A DNA stretch of 64,000 bases from the NCBI GenBank assembly GCA_016806645.1, contig JACSYO010000471.1, positions 740,001 through 804,000 of the forward strand, given 5' to 3'. Shown here piece after piece: positions 36,908 through 48,172 of the stretch. The notes beneath the pieces were generated by a model, which saw only the letters and a program-made list of their open reading frames with translations, was not told the origin of the DNA and did no database searches. The stretch comes from Ophiodon elongatus (taxonomy: Eukaryota > Chordata > Actinopteri > Perciformes > Hexagrammidae). The translations under genes and the position numbers were made by a program. The number at the start of each line of letters is the position of its first letter. The first letter of the stretch is position 1.

Positions 36908-39487
36908 GACTCTCATGTGGATGACAGCGATGAAAGTCCTGACCTTGGAAACTGGAACAACAAGATAGAGTACATGCTCTCTGCAATAGGCTTCGCTATC
37001 GGCCTGAGAAATATCTGGATATTTCCATATCACCAGATAACCTATAAAAAGGGGGTGGTAACTATTTGCCGTCAATGTTTAGAAAATCCCTCTTGATAAC
37101 ATGTTGTAAATATTGTAAACCTCGGAAACTTTCCTTTCTCCCTCTGAGCAGGTGCCTTTCTCATAATACATATTTACTGATGTTGGTTTTATGCAGAATT
37201 CCTCTTTTTCTCCTGGAAAATGCCATTGGTCAGTTCTGCAGCCAAGGTCCAATCAGCATGTGGAGAGCAGTGCCAATACTGCAGGGTAAGCCTGAAAGAT
37301 GTAAAGGCCATCATGCTTAAAAACCAGGATATTAAATGTTTGCTCCTGCTCAACTATTAGAGCAAAACTAAATGTGAGAGATATTCACATAATTTCATAG
37401 AATTAATGTAAAAAATGGTTGCAACTATCAGTTATTTTTATAGTTGATTAATGTATTGATTTTTTTTAATGAATCAATTAATTAATTAGTTTTTAATATG
37501 ACAGAAAGTGGCGGACGTTTGTTAATTTTGGTAACTTTGATTATACGGGGATACGGTCATATTTTAACAGTGGCTTCAGGGTCTTCTTCTGCCCAACAGA
37601 AATGATGAAATTGAGAAAATGAAACTTAAGCGGAAGTTCTGTCAGGAAGACTCTCTTTACACTTCTTTTCATTCATACTCTCTGTCTCTATTTCTCCCTG
37701 TGATTACTTTAACAGCTGGTTGGGGGCGTTCACTTTAAATTAACCAATCAGGTTCTGTGTCGTTTCCTTAAGCCAATCACATCGTTGCTATCAAACTTTT
37801 AAATAGGTTCTCTTCTCTGCTGCTGTCAGTTCAATCAGGAGAGACCAGTCAAATAAAGAAAGGATAATTGTTTATTGTTAACAGATGATATGTGATGATA
37901 AAGTCTCAACAGAGTCTTTGGCGCTTGGACTCTACAGGGAGATTTGTAATAGTAGGCCGTCTGCCCCGATCAGCAACAAGATAAATCCCCCCGTGGAGTC
38001 CAGACCTGGTGGTGGCTGATGAGGCTGATGAGGCTGATAGAATGATGAGTTGATGAAGCTGATTGATCTGTAAAGACTGGGCGGAGATGTGGAGGTGGAG
38101 GGGGGCGTAACAGCAACATGAATGAACTGAAGGTAGAGACTATCATATTTAAAAGAGACAGCGGCAAGATGATAGGCTAACCATGTAATTGTTTCGTTGT
38201 GCTTATTGGATAGAGGAGACCAGCTGATCTAAACAGCTGTGTCATGATTGACAGCCCCGAACAATGTCAGCAAGTAAATAATGAGTGAACATGCCTGAGA
38301 AGTGATTGGCAGATGTATGAGAAATAAATTACGGGCTTGCAAGAGTATGGTCTTCCGACTGAACTTATACTATAGCTTCATTTGTCATTTCAGCTCAAAA
38401 CAGTTGCGACCCTCCTCCACCCCTGTCACCCCCAATCAGCAGTCATGCTCCTCATTCATCATCAGATTGCAGCAACTCCCTTCTTCACCACCACTAGTGT
38501 CTGGACTCCGGGTGGATCCTGCCTTATCTGACCTCAGCATCACTACCACTTGATTATCCTACTTTAGGATGGAGTCCAATCGCCAAAGACTTTGCACGAT
38601 TCAAATATTATGCATATGTAATACATTATTGTTACATTTTAAACAAGTCTCTCCTGATTGAAATGTCAGTTGTGGGTTGAAGGCTCAGTATGGGTCAGAT
38701 ATTGTTATTTTTAGAAACACATTTTGAAATATAACTTATTATAAATGAATTCTGACCTGTTATCTTCTACAGCTGTTGGCCTTTCCGTGGTTATGGTGAC
38801 CACAATAAAGTCAATTTATTATAAAGTAATTATTGCCTACTGCCTGTACTACATCTTCGCCTCCTTCCAGTCTCCTCTGCCGTGGTCCAGCTGCCTCAGT
38901 TGGGCTGACAGCAACTGCAGCAACAATCCTATAGGTGCGTTCACCTCATCACCTTTTGAAGATGTGCTGATCAAATCTGCTGTTTGTTGGCTCTTGACCA
39001 GTTACACTTTCCGTTTTAACTGATATGAACAGTTCCAGACACAATAGGCCACATGTTACATAAACACAGCTTCTGAAATATGTGCATTACACCCATTACA
39101 TACATTGTTATTTTAAGCAAGCCATTCACTGGTCTTCTCTCTTTTTCTAGTGCACTGCAATGTAAGTGGTGTTTTAGTAGTCAACTGGACTCAGGGAAAC
39201 AGCACTTGTCCTTCATCCAACATGATCACAGTTCCAGTGCAGAGCCCGAGTGAGCAGTACTGGGAGTAAGAATCACACACTCCTGCAACCAAGCACAAAT
39301 ACACACACTTGTCATACTGCTGTGGCTGTAAAGTCAGATGTCTCTCCTCCTCAGTCACGTGGCTCTGCAGAGGTCCAGTGGTCTGGATGAAACAGGACCA
39401 GTAGTTTGGCACTTGGCCCTCTGTCTGCTGCTGAGCTCCATGATTGTTGCTGCAGCGCTCATCAAAGGCATCAAGTCATCAGGCAAA
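36908..39487 (+). pseudogene. slc6a14: slc6a14 pseudogene, 5' exons only
   Basis: Five exons match the intact copy in order: about 36908-37057, 37152-37285, 38773-38934, 39151-39265 and 39355-39487. No counterparts of the nine later exons follow before the next chitinase. TM1 is damaged ('GLRNIWIFPYHQ' instead of 'GLGNIWRFPYLA'). The second listed exon carries two extra bases near 37168-37176, giving a TGA and a frameshift before 'RIPLFLLE'. The last two exons and their intron are almost identical to the intact gene, unlike the first three. It cannot encode a working 12-helix carrier. Confidence 0.9.
37826..38672. mobile_element. Long inverted-repeat (foldback-type) element in the pseudogene intron
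   Basis: The left arm at 37826-38010 pairs with the right arm at 38490-38672. Ends are 'tcaatcaggagagac' and 'gtctctcctgattga', then 'gtctttggcgcttggactc' with 'gagtccaatcgccaaagac', then 'ggagtccagac' with 'gtctggactcc'. Arms are diverged by roughly a quarter to a third by eye. It splits the second intron of the broken slc6a14 copy. No transposase was seen, and flanking target duplications were not resolved. Confidence 0.75.
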
Positions 39488-39589
39488 GTAAGACAACATC
39501 CACCTCATGGCAAGTCCTTGTCCACAGTTCAATATAAGGGCCAATGCATATAGCCTATCAACACACTGCAAAACACAAACAACAACTGT

Positions 39590-39770
39590 TTGCATTGAAT
39601 GTCAACTTTTAAGAGGAACAACATCAGCAACAAGACCCCTTATGTCCAAACCAACAGACGGGCGATCTGCTGTCTGTGCAAACAACTGTTTATCAAATAT
39701 AAATATAAAACTGCCTTCCTCAGTGTAGCTTCACAATGATTAACGAAAAAAGAGACAACTCTTACATTTG
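39590..39770 (+). repeat. Out-of-order copy of an slc6a14 intron segment
   Basis: Matches 19830-19975 of the intact gene, which lies before its third listed exon, yet here it follows the exon equivalent to the fifth. Shared text includes 'ctgccttcct.agtgtagctt' and 'caaacaactg'. Confidence 0.6.
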
Positions 39771-41843
39771 CTTTGAATGTGCTCACGCGCATGTCTTTTC
39801 AACCAGTCAGCTTGAGTCAAAGCTTAACTCACACATACAGTTTATTGTGCATATGAAAAAGCAGACTGATTGCCACATAAGTTTCCCTTTGGAGCTGCCG
39901 CCTCAAAAGTGTGCTGCCATCAGTGAATTTAAGGGTCACTTTCTATTTTTAACCACTGATGTGTAGGTTTTGTTGTCTTTCTTGTTCTATGGGTTTCAGG
40001 ACCTTTACCTCATCATTATCATACCTAATGGCTAATTTCAGCTTTTAGGCACCAACTGTTCATGGTTTGAAGATTGAAATGCTTACAATTCAGCCACAGT
40101 AGATGGTGTTAAATAAATGTTCTCAATGTACCTTCACCAAACGTTTTTCATTGTTTGTAGACTGTAATTTAACACTGTTTTCAGATTGTTTGCCTATCAG
40201 GTGTTCATTGTGGTTTGCTTTTAAACTATTATGCTGATAGGACAAATCTTTATGTGCCAAGGGCTCCTCTTGTTATTCAGTCAAGAGCACCATCTGCTGG
40301 TTATCTAGCAAGATTTAAGCAACTGCACCTTGAATTCTTTTCATTACAGATCCATCCATCCATTATCCAAACCGCTTATCCTTTTTAGGGTCGCGGGGCA
40401 CACTGGAGCCGATCCCAGCTGACATTGGGCGAAGGCAGGGTACACCCTGGACAGGTCGCCAGTTCATCGCAGGGCAGACATATAGAGACAGACAACCATT
40501 CACGCCCACGTTCACACCTACGGGGAATTTAGAGTCCAATTAACCTGAATGGCATGTCTTTGGACTGTGGGAGGAAGCCGGAGAACCCGGAGGGAACCCA
40601 CGCTGCCACGGGGAGAACATGCAAACTCCACACAGAAGGACCTCCCAGACCGGGAGACAAACCCAGACCCCTCTTGCTGTGAGGTGACAGTGCTAGCCAC
40701 TACACCACCGTGCAGCCCTCATTACAGATCTTATTTATAAAATTAGTTTAATTATGTTTCCTTGTCCCTTTAAATATATATATATATATATTATTCCTTA
40801 GCTTATTATGTTTATCTCTGAACGTCTGAAACTAATTTGGCTTTGCTTTGTAATACATAATGGTAATTTAATGCTTCCCCTATAAATCTGATGTATTACT
40901 GTTTTATCACTACAAACAAAAACAGATACATCTTGCATCATTAAGAAAATTCAATTTAGCAGAAGGCCGTTTTTTGTGTACATTGCCATTTCAACCGTTG
41001 CAAGCTAACTGTCATATAAACTGACTTACAACAAGTCACGGACCCACTGAAGTGAGGTTTTGCATTAACGAGCAGTGGAGTAGTAGGAAGCACGGAGAGG
41101 GTCTTTTCTGCACTATCCCTGTTGCCTTGTTGCTAGAGAGGATTTTATTGCTACATGATGAGCATCAACAACAGACAGACAAAAGGAAAATGGCAGCTCA
41201 ATGTGGATGGTGGGCCAAACTTTAAGGCCCAACTGACGTGTGTTGTCACCATAACAACTAATAACAATCCTAACAAATGACCACAGCAAACAGTTTATGG
41301 TCCTTCAACTCCTATTTTATGGTGAAAACTGATATGCTTGGTAGGAGCTGAGAGAATATTACATACATTAATTGCAAGTATGTTGAAGTATTAGAGGGAG
41401 AACTTCATACAACCCAGGGTTTTTGAGTTTTAAAAGATGATGGTATTTCCTTTTTTCTTTTTCTTTTTAAATCTTTTTTTCTATTTTAACTTAGCTTATT
41501 TCTATTGATGGTGCCACAGGGTAATAAAGTAAGTACAATATATTGAGACAGTATTTATGTTATTATAGCACACTTAGTGGTGTGTGCATGTGTTTTAAAG
41601 GTAATCAGTACTTGTTTAGCCTCTGTAGTTGGCTTTGTCTTTCTGCTATGTTTTTTTTACTGCTAAACTGTTTTATCTGCAATTACCGTTTGCCTTTACA
41701 TATATACAAAGTCCAATTTTTCAGTACTGCTCTGTACAATAAAGGAGTGAATAGATGAAATAAAACATTTTGTTTGATCAAAGTTATTCTGCATTGAATA
41801 ACTTTATTCTGCTTCAAAGGTTTTGAGGTTTTAGGATTTTACA
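39771..41843. other. Intergenic DNA between the slc6a14 pseudogene and chitinase copy 2
   Basis: Apart from the repeat at 40362-40720 and a short (TA)n near 40776, nothing was recognised. No later slc6a14 exons were found here, where they would be expected if the duplicated transporter were complete. Confidence 0.5.
40362..40720. repeat. Common teleost interspersed repeat, fuller copy
   Basis: Has the text 'accctggacaggtcgccag', 'tttggactgtgggaggaag' and 'catgcaaactccacac', which recurs throughout fish genomes. A shorter copy lies at 46633-46905. The open frames in it are not genes. Confidence 0.85.
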
Positions 41844-42035
41844 GTCGAGAAACATGCAAAAGACACAAAACCATCAGATCTGTAGTTGCTTTAAATGTGA
41901 TATTTATTTAGGAACACTGAGAGGTATTACAGAGCTGTTCTTCAATGAGCCTTAGTTGGATGGTCTTATGTTACATGATATTTGACCAAGGTAATAACTT
42001 AAGAACAACCAATGTGAAGTTCAACCATTGATTGT

Positions 42036-44632
42036 TTATGCCCAGTTGCAGCACTTGCAGCTAACATCGAACACCAGGCCGCTAGCACAGTGCTGGTTGT
42101 AGGTACGTCCCTGGCTGCAGTCATAGAACTGGTTCTTGTTGGTTGGATCAGGGTACATTCCGTTGGCCTTGCCAGCGCAGAAACCAGATCCTGTGCTGCC
42201 GCCGCCACGGGTGGGTGCGGGCACAATGTGCTGGGTGGGTGCGGGCACAATGTGCTGGGTGGGTGCTACTGGAGGCAGGGGGTCAGGAGAACTGCAGGCT
42301 GGGAAGAGAGATTAAATAATTTAAAAGATAGAAACAGCATTATTTCTGTTTACAACCAGAGGATATGTGTGTTATGCGTACAAGCTCCAGTTCCCAGTCC
42401 CCTCTTGATGGTGTTGATCAGGGGGTATTTTCCCTGGCCACAGAAAGTGCCACTGAAGTCGTCCAGATCCAAACTCCACACCATGGCTCCACCGAAACCG
42501 CTCGTCTTCAACCACTGAATCTGTAGAGGGAAACAGCGTTAAATAACCTTAACACGTAAATGTTTGTGACAGGAATTATAATAATGTATACAACTTCATA
42601 CCTTAGCCTGGAAGCTCTTAACATTGTCATATCCGACCCAGGTTCCCTGATGGTAGGCATATGGCACCTCCTGTGGGGCGTCCCAAGCCTGAGTGGCTCC
42701 TTGCTTCAGGAAAGTGCAGATCTGATGGAGGGGGTGATTTAAAGTTAGAGATCTACACAATACGTGTGTATACAACATGTTGTACTCTTTTATAATGTAT
42801 GCATACACGCACATATTCAGAAAAAGAAGGACAAACCTCATAGTAGGCCCAGAAGCCAGTCTGACGGGTGAAAGGTCCAGCAGCTCCGGGTCCACTAGCA
42901 GGAGCTCCCACAGCAGTGTTGGAGGAAGCCAGGCGGAAGGTGTGGCCGTAGGTGGGGAAGCCAACCAGCAGTTTCTCAGCTGGGGCACCATTGCTCTTCC
43001 AGTAGTTCATAGCATAGTCCTACACATGAGAGTACAGGCCAGCGTGAGCATCTGTTACGTTGTTTAATTGTTATTAATTTACAGCAGGAGGCCTCACTCA
43101 CCATGTTGAAGTAGATCATGGCGCCCTGGTCAGCGGGGCCCTTGTACAGAGGGCTGTTCTCTCCGACATTGTGCTCCCAAGAACCGTGGAAGTCGTAGGT
43201 CATGACGTGGAAGTAGTCAAGCACACTGGTGAACAAGACATGATGAGGATTAAATGTTTAGTCATGGCTGTTTTTTACGCAACAATGTTTCTGCTCATGT
43301 ACTTACGCTCCAATCTGGGCAATCTGGTATCCAGTCTCGATGGTTCCCTTTCCAGCAGAGACTGCAGCAGTCAGCATCAGACGGGGACGGTTGGTCTTCT
43401 TGCCCTCTGCCTCAAAGGCGGTCATCAACTCCTACAGATGGGCAAGGAGAGAAACAGTTACAGTTGCTGTACGATTGCATTTTTTCTAAAACTGAGAACG
43501 TTTTGTGGATTTCACTTTTAGTTGCATTTGATTTCTATATTTTTAACATAAGACATAATAGAAAGTGAAGTGATTTGGTGGCCAAACCCCTAACAAGTTG
43601 AAACTTATACACCGTGTTTAACCACAGTAATACTGGCCACAGTAATACTGGCTTATATACTACCACCTACAACCTGACTTTGTCTATAGCCAGAATTCGA
43701 TTAGCAATATGACCGACCTGGACCAAGACGGTGTAGCGCTCCTTATCCTGAGGTGGGGAACCACGAGAGCCAGGGTACTCCCAGTCGATATCCAGACCAT
43801 CAAACTCGTACTGACGCAGGAACTTGATCACGCTGGTGATGAAGGTCTGACGGTTGGCAGGAGAGGAAACCATGGCTGTGAACCTGGAGACAGGAAGACA
43901 GTCAGAACTTCTATTTGTGTAACGAGTTCCTCTTGGTGGGATTATTGATCCTCATGTCATTACGACTTACTTCTGAGTACCAAAGTTCCATCCTCCGATG
44001 GCCAGCAGAGTCTTCAGGTTGCTGTTCCTGCAAGCAGCAACAACATACACTTTAACCTCTCACACTTGCATGCATACATTATGTATTAATGTGTGTTTTC
44101 ATGTGTGCTGGAGTCCCACTATGACTATGTGTGTACTGACTGGTTCTTCAGGGCCTGGAACTCTCCGTAGAGTTTCACATCGTCCCACTCGTAGGTCTTG
44201 ATCATGTTGCTACCCATCCCAGCAAAGGCATAGATGAGGTGGTCACAGAGACATGGGTCAACGTTGGTGGGGAAATACTTACCTGCTCCGGGACGGTACT
44301 GTCCCCAGTTAGTGAAATAACAGGAGAGGATGTAGGATGATCCTGCAACATATAGAACAATTGTTCTTACATTATGTCACCAGCTTAGGTCTACACACAT
44401 CACACCAACACTGAATGCATGAATGTAATTACCTAGCTGCACATGCAGCAGGAGAGCCAGTCCTGCAGAGAGAGGAGACAGAATTAGAGAAGGTAAGGAG
44501 GAGGCAGGTTCAGTATTAATGAGAAACAATCTGCATTATGCACAAGATGAAATTAAGTTAAAATGTACAAAGTTTAAAAATGTCTATGAGCAAGAAGCTC
44601 AGCTTACCGACGCAGATGAGTAGCTTGCCCAT
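42036..44632 (-). CDS. chia: Secreted GH18 chitinase, copy 2
   Basis: Same exon structure as copy 1, shifted by 10674 bp. Exons in minus order: 44632-44608, 44462-44433, 44342-44141, 44027-43971, 43883-43718, 43431-43307, 43225-43102, 43019-42837, 42721-42602, 42520-42382 and 42298-42036. This gives 477 residues and TAA. The barrel, with 133-DGLDIDWE-140, reads the same as copy 1 everywhere compared. The last exon is 15 nt longer: the hinge has two tandem copies of an eight-residue unit (APTQHIVP) in place of the Gly-rich hinge of copy 1, followed by the same six-Cys CBM14 domain (428-477). TATA box at 44669-44676 and AATAAA at 41903-41908. Both copies look functional. Confidence 0.95.
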
Positions 44633-44668
44633 GTCGCTTCTGTACAACAAACTGAAGACCAGCGAACT

Positions 44669-44676
44669 CTTTTATA
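44669..44676 (-). promoter_or_regulatory. TATA box of chitinase copy 2
   Basis: TATAAAAG on minus, 37 nt above the ATG, in the same context as copy 1. Confidence 0.75.
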
Positions 44677-45989
44677 CTCCTGGGTTCCTTCACATATCTG
44701 TATTATCTGTAACATTTGTTTAATGTGGTTTGCCTATTCTCCAAAACTCAAAAGTCAAACGCATTCATTTGTTTGGCCAAGACCAGAGTGGAAAGCATGA
44801 TAACCTTCAAGTGCCTTTTGATCATGATATGATGCGATTAAATTAGACATTTACAAGGTTATTGTTGATAGCCAAAAAGTGCAGGACGCTCCAACAGCAG
44901 TTTAAATTAAGTTTTTTAAGTTTACACTTAAGTTGTTTTTTTTTCAGTATTGTGAATACGTCAATGGTTTTTGAATATTTCTAGCATTTATAAGTAACTT
45001 AAATAGTTCTTAGACAGCATAATTTGTGTTACACCATTTTTTCCCATTTACATAAATTGTTTGATACTGATGTTTACTCAGTTGTCCTTAAGTACCCTGC
45101 TACATGCCGACATAGATACAGTACTATACAGTTTATAGTTGATATAATATGTTTTGTTTTGCGATCTTTACTGTGAACTGCGCAATACTTTGTTTATTGA
45201 GATAAAAACAGATATTGAATTTGTAAATATGAATGATGCACAAAGATTGAGTTTGCTGTTCACATAAGAAACATTTAGATTAGCTAGTTAAAAACTCTTT
45301 ATCATGATAAACTGTAGGTAGTTCTTTTCAGTGTACCGATCATTGGAAATGTGTGGTTTCAAATGTGTTATTTGATTAGTAGTACTTTATAATGTGGTAT
45401 TTTATTTTTCCTGCTATTAAGTTTTTTGTACGTGTATAAACGGAAGATTCATATTATGAAAAATAGTGGTGTCCCATGTGGGATGGGCAAATTGTTTTCC
45501 ATGACACAGAAATAAAAATTAACTCACAAAATGTATCACTCCTTTAAATATCCACAACATTTGAAAGAAAACAACTAACATTATGAAGAAAGATTAAGTC
45601 TTTATTGCTGCTTTGTATTGGTGTGGATGAGATTGTAATACAGTATATAATTCGACTTATACTTATCGAGGCAGTGTTGACAAGGTCTAGCAGTAATCTG
45701 CTTGACATTCATGTTTACATTACACCTGGGTGCTGCCCAATCTGACCACATCTGCTGCTGGTGACCATAGTTGGACTGAAATTCAAGGTTTACTGTACTT
45801 CTGATGAACACCACCTCTTTTAGTGTGAATTGGGAGAGTGTTAATAATTTATCACAGGGCACAGATTGAAACTAGCAACCTTCCAGTCACATTCACACTT
45901 GTAATATTAATAATACCAGGTGCTGTATTTGGTGTGCGATAGATTAAACCTGAAAGTTTATTTTCACCATCTTGGTTTAGAGTGGTTGA

Positions 45990-46385
45990 TGTGTTAATGT
46001 TTGTAGCACTAAACACAAAGTAAAGCTGTTCTATAGTTTTGCAGTTATTTGGTTATAAACCAACTGATGGTGGCACTACACAGATGGAAAGTCAGGGGAT
46101 TATTAAGATTCACTCTCTGGGATCATGAAAGTATGTGCAAAAGTTTTGACAATCTATTTTGTAGGCTACTTTCACTATAAACCAAAAATGTCAACTTAAG
46201 CTACTGGAGGATATTATTGGATAAGTGATCCGTGGTAGCACTAAAAAGTCACAGGATCACAAAAGTCATTAATCTCCTATGTAGACCTTGAATATACTTA
46301 ATTTCATGGTAATCCATTAAATAGTTGTCGAGATATTGCAGTCTGGACCAAAGTGGTGGACCAACCAATTTTGTCACCCCCAGAT
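45990..46385. repeat. Teleost interspersed repeat
   Basis: The text 'aaacacaaagtaaagctg', 'tttggttataaacc', 'aaagtcaggggatt' and 'catggtaatccatt' follows the order of the repeat family also present at 21640-21730 and 30405-30730. Confidence 0.65.
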
Positions 46386-46632
46386 ACACACTGGTAGGAC
46401 TATTAAAATAAACACACAACTTTCCATCAAAACAGAGTGGATTATTTTATAACAGGTTTCCACACAATGCAATGAAATGAATATATAATCACATATATAA
46501 GCCAGTCCTGGCTTTCAATTGGTTTCCCTCCAAGTATAATTTGAGTGTCAGCTACAAAGTATTATCCCTGGCAACAACAGCTCAGCTGAACTACTTGTTA
46601 AAGACAGTGTGAAAAAATACCAACCTGTTCTT

Positions 46633-46905
46633 CCATTCCATTATCCAAACCGCTTATCCTATATATGGTTGCGGGGGTGCTGGAGCCGATCCCATCTGAC
46701 AATGGGCGAAGGCAGGGTTCACCCTGGACAGGTCGCCAGATTATCGCAGGGCACATACTGACAACTATTCACGCTCACATTCACACCTACGGGCAATTTT
46801 AGAGTCTCCCATTGTTGCACGTCTTTGGACTGTGGGAGGAAGGCCGAGAGGACCATGCTGCCACGGGGAGTATGTGCAAACTCCACACGGAAGGAACAAC
46901 AAATT
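46633..46905. repeat. Common teleost interspersed repeat, shorter copy
   Basis: Partner of 40362-40720 with the same order of motifs ('ggacaggtcgccag', 'tttggactgtgggaggaag') and internal deletions. Confidence 0.85.
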
Positions 46906-47511
46906 ATTGTTTTGTGTTTGCATCACTGTTGCATCTTTACTCAAACTGCAATGTATTATGAGTCCATTTTCAAATCGTTTTTTGCCAACGTCATGAACAT
47001 ATCTGGTAGGATTGCAATTTCGTGTGGGCACTTTGAAATGTCCACTCAGAGTTTTACTTTTTATGTCGGCTGAAGTGATTTGAATGCAGTTGGAATTGAG
47101 TGCATGTTTGGCCAATATTTAAAATAATGAAGATATAGTAAAATGATGTACAGTATGTGCCTTATTGCTGACAACATGGCCATAGAGTTAGATACACTAC
47201 CAAATCTCACCACCAGAGAGAGTCAGGCTGTGTAGAGTCCGTTGTGGTCCATTTTGTATAAGATGGTCAAAAATGAAAGACTATTTATTCTTGGATCAGT
47301 TTAGTTCCCCCTCCAGTGATGTCATCTGCTCTTTGAATAGTCAAAACATTCATGTACGCTGCAAGCAAGACATACCTCTGAAACAACAGGTCTTCTTTAC
47401 TGTAGAGATACATTTTACATTGAACCACAAACCAAACTCTTTCACCATGGCAACCCAGCACAGAGAGCCGTCTGATAAACACAAACCTGTTGCTATCTCC
47501 CACGCTTTAAA

Positions 47512-47539
47512 CACACACACACGCACACAGACACACACA

Positions 47540-47588
<49 letters not shown>
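47512..47588. repeat. (CA)n microsatellite
   Basis: About 36 CA units with CG and GA interruptions at the left edge. Confidence 0.95.
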
Positions 47589-47590
<2 letters not shown>

Positions 47591-48129
47591 TGTGCTAGTT
47601 ATTTGAAACACATTGAAACAATCCTTGTTTGTTATCAATCACATTTTCTTTGGAGAGACACTGAACTGCACCCATCTGCTCTTGTATCTAAAATAACATA
47701 CTATAGAATCACAGTGAAGCTCTGTAATTATAACATATCTAATTTTCTATGTTCAGGTCTAACCCAGCAGCGGAGCAGGTTTGATTAAGTTGTGCAATTA
47801 GCTGCTCTCTACAGTGTGTGATTATTTTTGAACCTATGATCTCCCTCAGAGATGTAGCAGTACATAACAATTGTGGCAACAACTGAGTGTGATGCCACTC
47901 TGCAAAAAACATAATAAAAATGTGAATACTGTGCAAACTGTGAGTAGCACTCAGTGTTCAGTGTCCTCTATCTATCTCTGTGCTTGCTCCCTCCACTTCC
48001 ACCCTCACCAGCCTCTCCTCCCACAATGGGCAGGCTTCTCAACAGCCCTTTGCTATTAGATACTGCTGGGCTTGTCACCATGGCAGCAAATTCTCAATAA
48101 TTTTTTATCTGACATATTTCCGTGCATGC

Positions 48130-48172
48130 ACGCACACACACACACACACGCACACACGCACACACACGCAGA
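48130..48172. repeat. (CA)n microsatellite, interrupted
   Basis: CA units with periodic CG interruptions. Confidence 0.9.

Larger units (their letters stand above)
41844..44926. repeat. Chitinase segmental duplication, copy 2
   Basis: Partner of 31185-34251. Homology starts at 'gtcgagaaacatgc' in both. At the far end it continues through the TTAA and about 12 bp of 'agtttacact' that lie beyond the piggyBac-like element in copy 1, then stops. Confidence 0.95.

Noticed and set aside
47273..47788. 171-codon frame as a protein gene
   Set aside because: Its middle is a (CA)n repeat read as Thr-His; the flanks have no family signal.
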